A stretch of DNA of 13,160 bases from Cyanobacteriota bacterium (GTDB taxonomy: Bacteria; Cyanobacteriota; Cyanobacteriia; Leptolyngbyales; Leptolyngbyaceae). The stretch covers positions 1 to 13,160 of the forward strand of contig JAIXVO010000804.1 of NCBI GenBank assembly GCA_027482985.1, given 5' to 3'. Under the pieces are notes generated by a model. The model ran no database searches. It was not told the origin of the DNA and was given only the letters and a program-made list of their open reading frames with translations. The translations under genes and the position numbers were made by a program. Positions 6,884 through 13,160 of the stretch are shown piece after piece (the first letter of the stretch is position 1; each line of letters starts with the position of its first letter).

Positions 6884-7666
6884 TTACCCTAGCACCTGAA
6901 TCGGTCCTTCAATACTGCCACTGAAAAATTGCCGCACTAACGGATCATCCGTATGGTCTAAATCACTCACCGAACCCTGCCATTGAATTTTGCCCTGATA
7001 CAGTAACACGATGCGATCGGCTGTCCGCCGAATCGTACTATCCTGGTGCGTCACCATCACATAAGTACTACAACCGCCCTCCGCGCATTGCAACTGCCGC
7101 ACCAGATCTTCAATCACCGTCGAGGCGATGGGATCTAGCCCCGCCGTGGGTTCGTCATACAGTAAGACTTCAGGGACTTCCTTCGGGTTCTCAGGATTCG
7201 CCATAATTGCCCGCGCAAAACTGACCCGCTTCCGCATCCCGCCTGACAGTTGCGCCGGATAGCGATCGCTAATGCCCGACAAACCCACCATTTCCAGGCG
7301 TTTTTCGACTAGCTCCTGAATTTGGCGACGGGGTAAGCGGGAATGCTCATACAGCAGGAACCCGACATTTTCATCCACCGTCAAAGAATCGAACAGCGCC
7401 GCTTGCTGAAACACCATGCCGATCCCGATCGGATCTTCCAGATCCTCAATTAGCCCTTGGCGACGATGTCCCAGCACATAAATTTCGCCCGCATCGGGAG
7501 CCAGTAACCCGGCAATAATCCGCAAAATCGTGGATTTTCCCGTCCCCGACGGCCCAATAATCGCGAGTGCTTCTCCCCGATAAATGGTCAGATCGACAGC
7601 ATCTAACACCGTTTGCTGGCCAAATGCCTTAGAGATCCCTTTCAGCTCAATTAACGGTTCAGCCAT
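6884..7666 (-). CDS. mlaF: MlaF-like ABC transporter ATP-binding protein (TGD3 type)
   Basis: This is the cytoplasmic ATPase of an Mla/TGD-type phospholipid transporter. The product has 260 residues from the ATG at 7666. It has Walker A GPSGTGKST at 38-46, a Q-loop at VFQQ (85-88), the signature LSGGMRKR at 140-147, Walker B EVLLYDEP ending in the catalytic E172, a D-loop (GLDP) and the switch histidine H207 in VTHQ. About ten extra residues (NPENPKEVPE) sit between the signature helix and Walker B, which I recall as typical of cyanobacterial and plastid members. An in-frame TTG six codons upstream (7684) is an alternative start, but family alignments normally begin near PLIELKG. It is the first gene of the co-directional cluster, and the MlaD-like gene is next; that pairing supports the Mla assignment. 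The permease partner is outside the window. Confidence 0.93.
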   Translation of the reverse strand: MAEPLIELKGISKAFGQQTVLDAVDLTIYRGEALAIIGPSGTGKSTILRIIAGLLAPDAGEIYVLGHRRQGLIEDLEDPIGIGMVFQQAALFDSLTVDENVGFLLYEHSRLPRRQIQELVEKRLEMVGLSGISDRYPAQLSGGMRKRVSFARAIMANPENPKEVPEVLLYDEPTAGLDPIASTVIEDLVRQLQCAEGGCSTYVMVTHQDSTIRRTADRIVLLYQGKIQWQGSVSDLDHTDDPLVRQFFSGSIEGPIQVLG

Positions 7667-7733
7667 CGGAACGCGAACCTGCAACGACAGTCCATTAGTT
7701 TAACAACCGGAGTACCCCGATTGAAGGCTTTCG

Positions 7734-7788
7734 CCCCGCTCAATCTAGCACCCCCTCATGACTGATTTTTGTGAAATCTGGAGCGGGG
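7734..7788. other. Interrupted inverted repeat in the mlaF-yvcK divergent spacer
   Basis: CCCCGCTC at 7734-7741 is the complement of GAGCGGGG at 7781-7788, and GATTT/AAATC can pair inside (7764-7768 with 7774-7778). The result is a long imperfect stem-loop just upstream of the mlaF-like gene. On the minus strand a weak TTCAAT (7725-7720), 17-base gap, TAAACT (7702-7697) could be a promoter for mlaF, partly overlapping this region. Confidence 0.3.
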
Positions 7789-7793
7789 GATAG

Positions 7794-7809
7794 GTTGGAA
7801 ATTTCCAAC
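7794..7809. promoter_or_regulatory. 16-bp perfect palindrome, possible operator
   Basis: GTTGGAAATTTCCAAC reads the same on both strands, and one further A-T pair is possible after a G-T wobble. Perfect palindromes of this length in a divergent spacer often bind a dimeric regulator. It lies about 130 bp upstream of the mlaF-like start and 200 bp upstream of yvcK. No regulator gene is nearby, so the binding partner is unknown. Confidence 0.4.
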
Positions 7810-7812
7810 TTC

Positions 7813-7866
7813 AAGTATAGTAATGCCCAAAAGTATAGTCGTGCTCAAAAGTGTAGTCGTACTCAA
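7813..7866. repeat. Three 18-bp direct tandem repeats
   Basis: Units AAGTATAGTAATGCCCAA (7813-7830), AAGTATAGTCGTGCTCAA (7831-7848) and AAGTGTAGTCGTACTCAA (7849-7866) follow without gaps; the last two differ at two positions. The first two contain TATAGT, a -10-like hexamer. The 18-bp period is close to two turns of the DNA helix, so identical faces would be presented to a binding protein. They begin three bases after the 16-bp palindrome. Confidence 0.7.
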
Positions 7867-7922
7867 ACTCAGCGCCAGCCCGCATGACCAATCTCGCTGT
7901 CGGCTCAGTAGTGCTATCTATG

Positions 7923-7935
7923 TATAAATTATTCT
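7923..7935 (+). promoter_or_regulatory. Candidate -10 region for yvcK
   Basis: TATAAATTATTCT contains two overlapping -10-like hexamers (TATAAA and TATTCT) about 75-87 bases upstream of the yvcK ATG. I find no good -35 at the proper distance, so any promoter here would need an activator or be weak. The leader between it and the ATG shows only a weak ribosome site (ACGAG). Confidence 0.3.
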
Positions 7936-8009
7936 AGGAAAACGTCCGACGGTCGCTTACAGTGTTGTTGTCCCTTTCCAGTTTCTACCCTTTCATCTTT
8001 TAACGAGCA

Positions 8010-9371
8010 ATGACCATTGGCTTACTCAAACAGGCGATTCATGCCCTACGGCACGAATCTTTGGGACGCACACCGCAGCGAGTCAATCGGTGGTTTAAAT
8101 GGTTAGCGCCGGGATTACTGGTCAAACGCTGGTTGTTGCTGAGCGCGGGTGGCGTGTTGCTGGCGACGGTCGGGTTTGCCATCTGGATGAAGCTCACGCC
8201 CGTCTTCTACACGACGCAGTTTCTCGGCTTTATTCTGGAAAAAGTCGCGACCTTAGTCCCCAGTTATATTAGTGGGCCGTTGGCGATGGCATCCGGTTTG
8301 TTGCTGGTGTGGTGGGGGCAAACCCGGACGCTGAGTTCGATTACCGAAGTGCTCATGCCGGAAGGGGATGAGGATCTGGTGGATGTGTTGCTGGCGCATC
8401 GCCGCTTGAACCGAGGTCCCCGAATTGTGGTGATTGGGGGTGGTACTGGGTTATCGACCTTGCTACGCGGTTTAAAGAGTTTTAGTGCCAACATCACGGC
8501 AGTGGTCACAGTTGCAGATGATGGCGGGTCTTCGGGACGGTTACGGCGGGAGATTGGGGTGTTGCCGCCGGGAGATATTCGCAACTGCTTGACGGCGCTG
8601 GCAGATGAAGAAAAATTACTGACAGAATTATTTCGCTACCGCTTTCAAGCCGGGGATGGGCTGTCGGGGCACAGTTTCGGCAACCTGTTTTTGACCGCGA
8701 TGAACGAGATTACGGGGGACTTGGAGCAGGCGATCGCGGCCAGTTCGCGGGTCTTGGCAGTGCGTGGTCAGGTGTTGCCCGCCACCCTGGAAGATGTGTG
8801 CTTATGGGCACAGTTGACCGACGGACGGTATGTGGAAGGCGAGTCAAACATTACAGAAGCGAAAGGGGCGATCGCCCGGATTGGTTGTACGCCTGCTAAA
8901 CCTGCCGCCTTACCCAGAGCCTTAACCGCGATTCAGGAAGCGGATTTCATTATTATTGGTCCCGGTAGCCTTTACACCAGCATTATTCCGAATTTGTTGG
9001 TGCCGGAGATTGCCGAGGCGATCGCGCAGTCTAAAGCGCCCCGGATTTACGTCTGTAACATCATGACCCAGGAAGGGGAAACGCAGGGTTACAGTGTGGG
9101 GGATCATATTCGCGCGATCGATCGTGCCTGTGGCAAACGCCTGTTTGAAGCGGTTCTAGTCCACAAACAACCCCCCACAGCCAAAGCACTGCAACGGTAC
9201 GCCCTCGAAAACTCGAATCCTGTGCCCATCGATCGCGATGTCATTGGGCGCTTAGGACGGCGCATCATCCTCGCCAATGTGATGGATGAAGATCCGGAGA
9301 CGGGGCAAGTTCGGCATGATTCGGCAGCTTTAGCGAGAGTCTTGCTCCGCTGGTTTGCCAGAGTCCAGTGA
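8010..9371 (+). CDS. yvcK: Membrane-anchored YvcK/CofD-like gluconeogenesis factor family protein
   Basis: YvcK proteins bind UDP-sugars and are needed for envelope synthesis and growth on gluconeogenic carbon in Firmicutes; the biochemical role in cyanobacteria is not settled. The product has 453 residues. The C-terminal core (about 138-450) shows the family motifs: the glycine-rich [16 protein letters not shown] at 141-156, [12 protein letters not shown] at 168-179, PPGDIRN at 186-192, GHSFGNL at 220-226 and [18 protein letters not shown] at 317-334. The N-terminal 110 residues are an addition, with a clear membrane helix at about 41-59 and a second weaker one at about 84-103, joined by a short loop. 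This would tether the core to the membrane. CofD itself (2-phospho-lactate transferase) is a distant relative and less likely. The stop codon lies five bases from that of the convergent Uma2 gene, leaving no room for a separate terminator. Confidence 0.93.
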   Translation: MTIGLLKQAIHALRHESLGRTPQRVNRWFKWLAPGLLVKRWLLLSAGGVLLATVGFAIWMKLTPVFYTTQFLGFILEKVATLVPSYISGPLAMASGLLLVWWGQTRTLSSITEVLMPEGDEDLVDVLLAHRRLNRGPRIVVIGGGTGLSTLLRGLKSFSANITAVVTVADDGGSSGRLRREIGVLPPGDIRNCLTALADEEKLLTELFRYRFQAGDGLSGHSFGNLFLTAMNEITGDLEQAIAASSRVLAVRGQVLPATLEDVCLWAQLTDGRYVEGESNITEAKGAIARIGCTPAKPAALPRALTAIQEADFIIIGPGSLYTSIIPNLLVPEIAEAIAQSKAPRIYVCNIMTQEGETQGYSVGDHIRAIDRACGKRLFEAVLVHKQPPTAKALQRYALENSNPVPIDRDVIGRLGRRIILANVMDEDPETGQVRHDSAALARVLLRWFARVQ

Positions 9372-9376
9372 GCCAA

Positions 9377-9961
9377 CTATGCGCCAGCCGCTAAAACTTG
9401 AGCCGCAGTGAACGGCAGTGTGCCCAACGCGATCGATTGAATCGGGTCTGCTCCCTGAAACACGCCAGCTGCCAGGTAGGCTTCATTAACTAACTGCAAA
9501 ACAGTCACAGTTTGCCCTTCTGGATCAATCAGCCAGTATTCCGGCACCTGAATTTCAGCATATTGACGACGTTTGTCAATTGTGTCTCGCTGGCGATTCT
9601 GGACACCGGGACTGATCACCTCAGCAATTAAGCGCGGGGGTGGCATCTCACGGGTAATTGTGAGTCGCCGTCGCGTCAGGGCGGGGTGTTCTTCTCGCAA
9701 AATGACTAAATCAGGAATGCGGGTTCGAGGTCTGCCCACCACTTCCACTTCACAGGTTCCCGTTTTGATTAATTGAAAGGGAATGCCGATCGCAACTAAC
9801 GCCAGAAACAGGTAGGTAGCAATTTCATCATTCAAACTGGATTCTGGCATGAGTTCTCGCAACTCTCCATCGACATACTCAAATCTACCCTCTGGCAATT
9901 CTCCGGGATCGAGTGCCAAATAGTCTGCAAAACTGGCAAATTGAGGTTTCGCTTGCGTCAT
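9377..9961 (-). CDS. Uma2 family (DUF820) PD-(D/E)XK nuclease-fold protein
   Basis: Uma2 proteins are predicted restriction-endonuclease-like nucleases, present in dozens of copies in many cyanobacteria; no cellular role is established. The product has 194 residues from the ATG at 9961. Family features are the FEYVDGEL start strand (27-34), IPDLVIL with the putative metal-binding D84, LIAEVISPG with E114, the following helix with K130, and VPEYWLIDPE (139-148). The open frame extends upstream to 10060, but the extra 33 codons run into the repeat-bearing spacer and do not look like family sequence, so I prefer the MTQAKP start. It is divergent from a second Uma2 gene and convergent with yvcK. 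Confidence 0.88.
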   Translation of the reverse strand: MTQAKPQFASFADYLALDPGELPEGRFEYVDGELRELMPESSLNDEIATYLFLALVAIGIPFQLIKTGTCEVEVVGRPRTRIPDLVILREEHPALTRRRLTITREMPPPRLIAEVISPGVQNRQRDTIDKRRQYAEIQVPEYWLIDPEGQTVTVLQLVNEAYLAAGVFQGADPIQSIALGTLPFTAAQVLAAGA

Positions 9962-10028
9962 GGCTTGACCTATAACAACGCGCGATCGCATGGCTTGGAA
10001 GGCTGTCTGTTCCATCATAAAGGACGGG

Positions 10029-10117
10029 CATCGAACTGCGATCACATGGGCTGCGGGCAAAGGGCGATCGCGATTTGGGGGTGAAGCAGGAGGGCAAAGG
10101 GCGATCGCAGTTCGATG
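10029..10117. repeat. Inverted and direct repeats with HIP1 sites between two Uma2 genes
   Basis: CATCGAACTGCGATC at 10029-10043 is the exact complement of GATCGCAGTTCGATG at 10103-10117 (15 bp). Inside, GGGCAAAGGGCGATCGC occurs at 10055-10071 and 10092-10108, a 17-bp direct repeat with a 37-bp offset. Each copy ends in HIP1, and a third HIP1 lies at about 9982. The element occupies most of the divergent spacer and so overlaps the promoters of both Uma2 genes. No transposase is nearby. Confidence 0.8.
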
Positions 10118-10163
10118 AGTGTACTTCTACAATGAAAACAGCCTGATGCCTGGGAGAAAAATC

Positions 10164-10733
10164 GTGAACCAGACGACTAGCGGAATTCGATGGACCATTC
10201 GAGACGTAGAGGCGCTGCCTGAGAACGAATGGATTCGGTATGAGATCATTGATGGAGAGTTATTTGTGACGCGATCGCCCCATCATAAACATCAACAAGT
10301 CACCGGACGAATTTTTGCAGATTTAGATTATTGGTCACTGGCAACAGGTTTAGGTGAAGCCTCCATCATGCCAGGATTAATCTTTTCAGATGCGGATAAT
10401 GTATCTCCGGATGTCATTTGGATCAGTCGGGAGCGATTAGCCCAAATTGCAGATGAGGCCGGACATTTGCAGGGGGCACCCGAATTAGTCGTAGAAGTGT
10501 TGTCACCCGGAAAAACAAACGAAGATCGAGATCGCTTGGCGAAACTGAAACTCTACTCGACTCAGGGCGTACACGAATATTGGATTGTGGATCGGATCGC
10601 GCAACGGGTGGAAGTATATCGCCGCAATGAAGCCCAACTGGTGCAAGTGTCCACATTGTTAGGCAGCGATCGCATCACGTCGCCCTTATTACCTGGTTTT
10701 GCCGGTGAGATTGCTCGTTGGTTTGCCGCTTAA
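10164..10733 (+). CDS. Uma2 family (DUF820) PD-(D/E)XK nuclease-fold protein, second copy
   Basis: This is a second, clearly different Uma2 protein of 189 residues, from a branch with the ALPENEWIRYEIIDGEL opening (17-33) and a VTRSPHHKHQ helix (35-44). The putative active-site residues are D83 in SPDVIW and E111 in LVVEVLSPG, followed by K127 and K129 in the next helix; HEYWIVD (137-143) closes the core. The fold is that of restriction-like nucleases, but activity and role are unproven. I chose the GTG at 10164 because GGGAGA lies six bases upstream and the family usually begins here; an in-frame ATG at 10146 and GTG at 10119 are alternatives. Its stop overlaps that of malQ by four bases on the opposite strand. 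Confidence 0.87.
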   Translation: MNQTTSGIRWTIRDVEALPENEWIRYEIIDGELFVTRSPHHKHQQVTGRIFADLDYWSLATGLGEASIMPGLIFSDADNVSPDVIWISRERLAQIADEAGHLQGAPELVVEVLSPGKTNEDRDRLAKLKLYSTQGVHEYWIVDRIAQRVEVYRRNEAQLVQVSTLLGSDRITSPLLPGFAGEIARWFAA

Positions 10734-12250
10734 TCAAGCTTGATGCGTCCATAGAACTCAGTTAATTGCCGCAGTTTTTGGCTGAGTTCGGCTGTCAATA
10801 ACTTAGAACTGGGGTAACGCCAGCGCCAGTTACCAGCATTGGTGCTGGGATCGTTCATCCGAGCGCGACCGTCTAAGCCCAGAATGTCTTGCAGGGGGAG
10901 AATCGCCAGTTTGGCAACGGATGCCAGAGCCAGCCGCATCAGCACCCAATTGATTTCTGCCAAATCCTGGCTGTTATTGTAATTCACATAGTCAGTCAGC
11001 AGTTGCTTTTCAAAATCACTTGCAGTAGCCCACCAACCGATCGCGGTATCGTTGTCGTGCGTACCGGGGTAAACCACACTGTTGGGCACATAGTTGTGGG
11101 GCAAATGGGAATTGTCAGCTCCTTCGCTAAAAGCAAACTGAAGAATTTTCATGCCGGGGAAGTGGAAGCGATCGCGCAATTGCTCCACTTCCGGCGTGAT
11201 GATACCCAAGTCTTCAGCGAGGACTGGCAGTTGCCCCAGGCGATCGCCTAGAGTTGTGAAAAAATCTTCACCGGGTGCTTTAATCCATTCGCCGTTAATG
11301 GCGGTTGACTCGCCAGCAGGCACCTGCCAATAGGCTTCAAAGCCACGGAAATGATCGACGCGCACGATATCGACATATTGCAGGGTGGCCTGAAAGCGTT
11401 TGATCCACCAGTCATAACCCGTTTGCTGAAGTTTGTCCCAGTCGTACACCGGATTGCCCCACAGTTGGCCCGTAGCACTGAAGTAGTCGGGCGGCACACC
11501 CGCAATATAAGTGGGAGCCAGAGTTTGCGGATCGAGTTTAAATAATTCGGGAGCCGCCCACACGTCGGAACTGTTGTGACAAACGTAGATGGAAATATCG
11601 CCAATGATTTGGATGTGGCGATCGTTGGTATAACGCCGCAATTGTGACCATTGGGCAAAAAATTGATATTGCAAAAACTGGTGAAATTGAATTGAGTCTT
11701 GCAGGTCACGGGTTACTGCTTGTAAGGCTGTGGGTTCTCGCCGAGCGATCGCGGGATCCCATTCGTTCCAGGCTTGACCGTTATGAGCCGCTAACAGAGC
11801 CATAAACAACGCAAAGTCATCCAACCACCAGGCTTGGGCTTGACAAAATGCGTGAAACTGACTTTTTAGCGTTGGCCCAGAATGTGCCTGCCACTGGTCG
11901 AATGCCGCTCTCAAAAACCTCATTTTATGAGGAATGACCTGGTCAAAGTTAACGGCTTCAGGGGTGTCAGTCTCTAACGGAAAGAGGCGATCGCGCTCAA
12001 TCAATCCTTGTTCGCAAAGTGTTTCTAAACTGATTAATAAGGGATTTCCAGCGAAGGTGCTGAAATTCATGATGTAGGGAGAATGCTCATAGCCCGTTGG
12101 CCCTAACGGTAAAATTTGCCATGCAGTTTGGCCACTTGCCGCCAAAAAGTCGATAAACTGATAAGCGGCTGCACCTAAATCACCAATCCCATGCGCACTG
12201 GGCAAACTGGTGGGATGCAGAAGCACCCCACTGGCACGTTGAACATTCAT
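10730..12250 (-). CDS. malQ: 4-alpha-glucanotransferase (amylomaltase, disproportionating enzyme)
   Basis: MalQ (GH77) transfers alpha-1,4-glucan chains between maltodextrins and glycogen breakdown products in the cytoplasm. The product has 506 residues from the ATG at 12250, close to the bacterial and plant DPE1 length. The start SGVLLHPTSLPSAHGIGDLG (7-26) and SPYIMNFSTFAGNPLLIS (57-74) are typical. The active site is complete: nucleophile D299 in VRVDHFRG, acid/base E346 in LAEDLG and D399 in THDND. The GVPPDYFSATGQLWGNPVYDW loop lies at 251-271. NAGNWRWR near the end is also conserved. GGTGAG nine bases before the ATG supports this start over a TTG 13 codons upstream. It follows hppD by 175 bp on the same strand, but a strong hairpin in between suggests separate transcription. 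The 3' end overlaps the convergent Uma2 gene. Confidence 0.97.
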   Translation of the reverse strand: MNVQRASGVLLHPTSLPSAHGIGDLGAAAYQFIDFLAASGQTAWQILPLGPTGYEHSPYIMNFSTFAGNPLLISLETLCEQGLIERDRLFPLETDTPEAVNFDQVIPHKMRFLRAAFDQWQAHSGPTLKSQFHAFCQAQAWWLDDFALFMALLAAHNGQAWNEWDPAIARREPTALQAVTRDLQDSIQFHQFLQYQFFAQWSQLRRYTNDRHIQIIGDISIYVCHNSSDVWAAPELFKLDPQTLAPTYIAGVPPDYFSATGQLWGNPVYDWDKLQQTGYDWWIKRFQATLQYVDIVRVDHFRGFEAYWQVPAGESTAINGEWIKAPGEDFFTTLGDRLGQLPVLAEDLGIITPEVEQLRDRFHFPGMKILQFAFSEGADNSHLPHNYVPNSVVYPGTHDNDTAIGWWATASDFEKQLLTDYVNYNNSQDLAEINWVLMRLALASVAKLAILPLQDILGLDGRARMNDPSTNAGNWRWRYPSSKLLTAELSQKLRQLTEFYGRIKLD

Positions 12251-12299
12251 CGGCTGACTCTCACCAACACTGCTACCCAATGTAGTCAAAGCTGGCGTG

Positions 12300-12324
12300 A
12301 ATCTCTGCTTTCTTCAGAGAGATT
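12300..12324. other. Second small hairpin in the hppD-malQ spacer
   Basis: AATCTCT (12300-12306) and AGAGATT (12318-12324) form a 7-bp stem with an 11-nt loop; TCTCTG and CAGAGA offer a competing register. It lies about 50 bases upstream of the malQ start, so it would be in the malQ leader if transcription starts upstream. No function can be assigned. Confidence 0.3.
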
Positions 12325-12346
12325 TTGGCAAATCTGGCAACCACCA

Positions 12347-12382
12347 GTTATGGGTAATGGCAGAACATCCATTACCCATAAC
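12347..12382. terminator. Perfect 14-bp stem-loop downstream of hppD
   Basis: GTTATGGGTAATGG (12347-12360) and CCATTACCCATAAC (12369-12382) are exact complements around an 8-nt loop. It starts about 44 bases after the hppD stop codon, where a terminator would be expected, and before malQ. Neither side has a T-run, so it may end transcription poorly or act as an mRNA-stabilising stem. The CCATTAC-like arms resemble STRR heptamers, and it may be a repeat remnant. Confidence 0.55.
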
Positions 12383-12425
12383 TTCTATCCTTCAGCCATG
12401 TCCTGAATCGCCACAGTGCAGCGGG

Positions 12426-13160
12426 TTACAGGTTGCCGCGTAAGGCTTGTTCGCGTTCGAGTGCCACAAACAGCGATTTGAAGTTACCCGCGCCAAAGCC
12501 TTTGGCACCGTGACGTTCGATGATTTCAAAGAACAAGGTGGGGCGATCGCCCACGGGCTTGGTGAACAACTGGAGCAGGTAGCCATCTTGGTCGCGATCA
12601 ACCAAAATGCCTAACTCACAGAGTTTTTCCACCGGCAATTCAATCTCTTGCACCCAATCCCCCAGGCCATCGTAGTAAGTTTTGGGAATGGGCAGAAATT
12701 CAACGCCAGCTTGCCGCAGTTGGACAACGGTCGCCGCAATGTTTTCTGTGGCTAATCCAATGTGTTGAATGCCGGGACCATGATGAAAATCAAGGTATTC
12801 TTCGATTTGCGATTTGCGTTTCCCGACCGCTGGTTCATTAATGTTGAAAGCCGTTTTGGTGCCATTTTGCAGCACTTTTGACATCAGTGCCGAGTAATCT
12901 GTAGAAATGGCTTGGTCATCGAAGTGCAGATGCAAGTCGTAGCCCATCGTTTGCACGAAGAACTCGACCCAGCGATCCATGGCTCCAAACTCAACATTCC
13001 CAACGATGTGATCAATGCTCTTCAACCCAGCGGACTGATGCCCCATTCCTTCCCGGCGCTTAAATCCGGGGGCAAATACGCCCTGGTACTGGCTGCGATC
13101 GACAAACTTAACAACGGTATCGCCAAAAATGCGAATCGCGGCATACTGCAACAGCCCGTC
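12426..13160 (-). CDS. hppD: 4-hydroxyphenylpyruvate dioxygenase, C-terminal part (runs off the right edge)
   Basis: HPPD is a non-haem Fe(II) enzyme that turns 4-hydroxyphenylpyruvate into homogentisate; in cyanobacteria this feeds tocopherol synthesis. The frame is open to the edge, so the 244 residues seen are the C-terminal two thirds of a protein usually near 350 residues; the apparent TTG start at 13151 is internal. The iron ligands are visible, numbered from the edge: H51 in IDHIVGNV, H133 in IQHIGLATENI and E212 in FFEIIER. GFGAGNFKSLF (221-231) and the EREQALRGNL tail are typical of the C-terminal helix region. The sequence DFHHGPGIQHIGL separates it from hydroxymandelate synthase only weakly, but the cyanobacterial setting favours HPPD. 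A strong stem-loop follows. Confidence 0.95.
   Translation of the reverse strand, partial: DGLLQYAAIRIFGDTVVKFVDRSQYQGVFAPGFKRREGMGHQSAGLKSIDHIVGNVEFGAMDRWVEFFVQTMGYDLHLHFDDQAISTDYSALMSKVLQNGTKTAFNINEPAVGKRKSQIEEYLDFHHGPGIQHIGLATENIAATVVQLRQAGVEFLPIPKTYYDGLGDWVQEIELPVEKLCELGILVDRDQDGYLLQLFTKPVGDRPTLFFEIIERHGAKGFGAGNFKSLFVALEREQALRGNL

Noticed and set aside
9962..10060. N-terminal extension of the first Uma2 protein
   Set aside because: Runs into the inverted/direct repeat spacer and lacks family similarity; the ATG at 9961 gives the normal Uma2 start.
9377..10733. Restriction-modification or toxin-antitoxin system from the two nuclease-fold genes
   Set aside because: No methyltransferase, antitoxin or specificity gene nearby; the Uma2 genes are divergent and the neighbours are housekeeping genes.
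1..13160. HIP1 palindromes as local regulatory sites
   Set aside because: About 23 copies are spread through genes and spacers alike, which is a genome-wide cyanobacterial trait; only the cluster in the Uma2 spacer is kept as a finding.

Overview
The window reads as chromosomal DNA of a cyanobacterium. The palindrome GCGATCGC (HIP1) occurs about 23 times in 13 kb by my count. Heptanucleotide tandem repeats of the STRR type sit in the spacers. The genes include cyanobacterial forms: a membrane-anchored YvcK, TGD/Ycf22-like Mla parts, a single-TM repeat protein and two Uma2 genes. Base composition is a little above 50% GC. A Leptolyngbya-like or other oscillatorialean genome would fit, but the genus cannot be fixed from this sequence alone.

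Layout. Positions 1-803 hold no gene I can defend, but are rich in structure: nested hairpins at the left edge, a purine-rich heptamer-repeat tract, an 11-bp inverted repeat, and a pyrimidine tract whose complement carries G-quadruplex motifs. miaB (804-2186, +) follows. Convergent to it on the minus strand is a co-directional cluster. In transcription order it is an MlaF-like ATPase (7666-6884), an MlaD-like MCE protein (6795-5578), hslO/Hsp33 (5519-4623) and a 708-residue membrane-anchored repeat protein (4502-2376). The gaps are 88, 58 and 120 bp. A heptamer repeat array abuts the stop codon of the last gene. A 343-bp divergent spacer with a 16-bp palindrome and three 18-bp tandem repeats separates this cluster from yvcK (8010-9371, +). 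Next come two divergent Uma2-family genes (9961-9377, - and 10164-10733, +). Their spacer carries a 15-bp inverted repeat, a 17-bp direct repeat and three HIP1 sites. malQ (12250-10730, -) and the C-terminal two thirds of an hppD gene (from 13160 to 12426, -) close the window, separated by a spacer with a perfect 14-bp stem-loop.

How the genes fit together. The mla-like pair points to phospholipid transport between the membranes. Its permease (MlaE) is not present here and must lie elsewhere. Hsp33 protects against oxidative unfolding, and the repeat protein projects a long helical array from the inner membrane. Whether these four are one functional unit is unknown; shared strand and short gaps are the only evidence. 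miaB (tRNA modification), yvcK (envelope/carbon control), malQ (glycogen and maltodextrin turnover) and hppD (tyrosine to homogentisate, for tocopherol) are ordinary housekeeping or metabolic genes. I do not see a clear undescribed defence or mobile system. The most open questions are the tenfold repeat protein, the HIP1-dense Uma2 spacer, and the structured region upstream of miaB.
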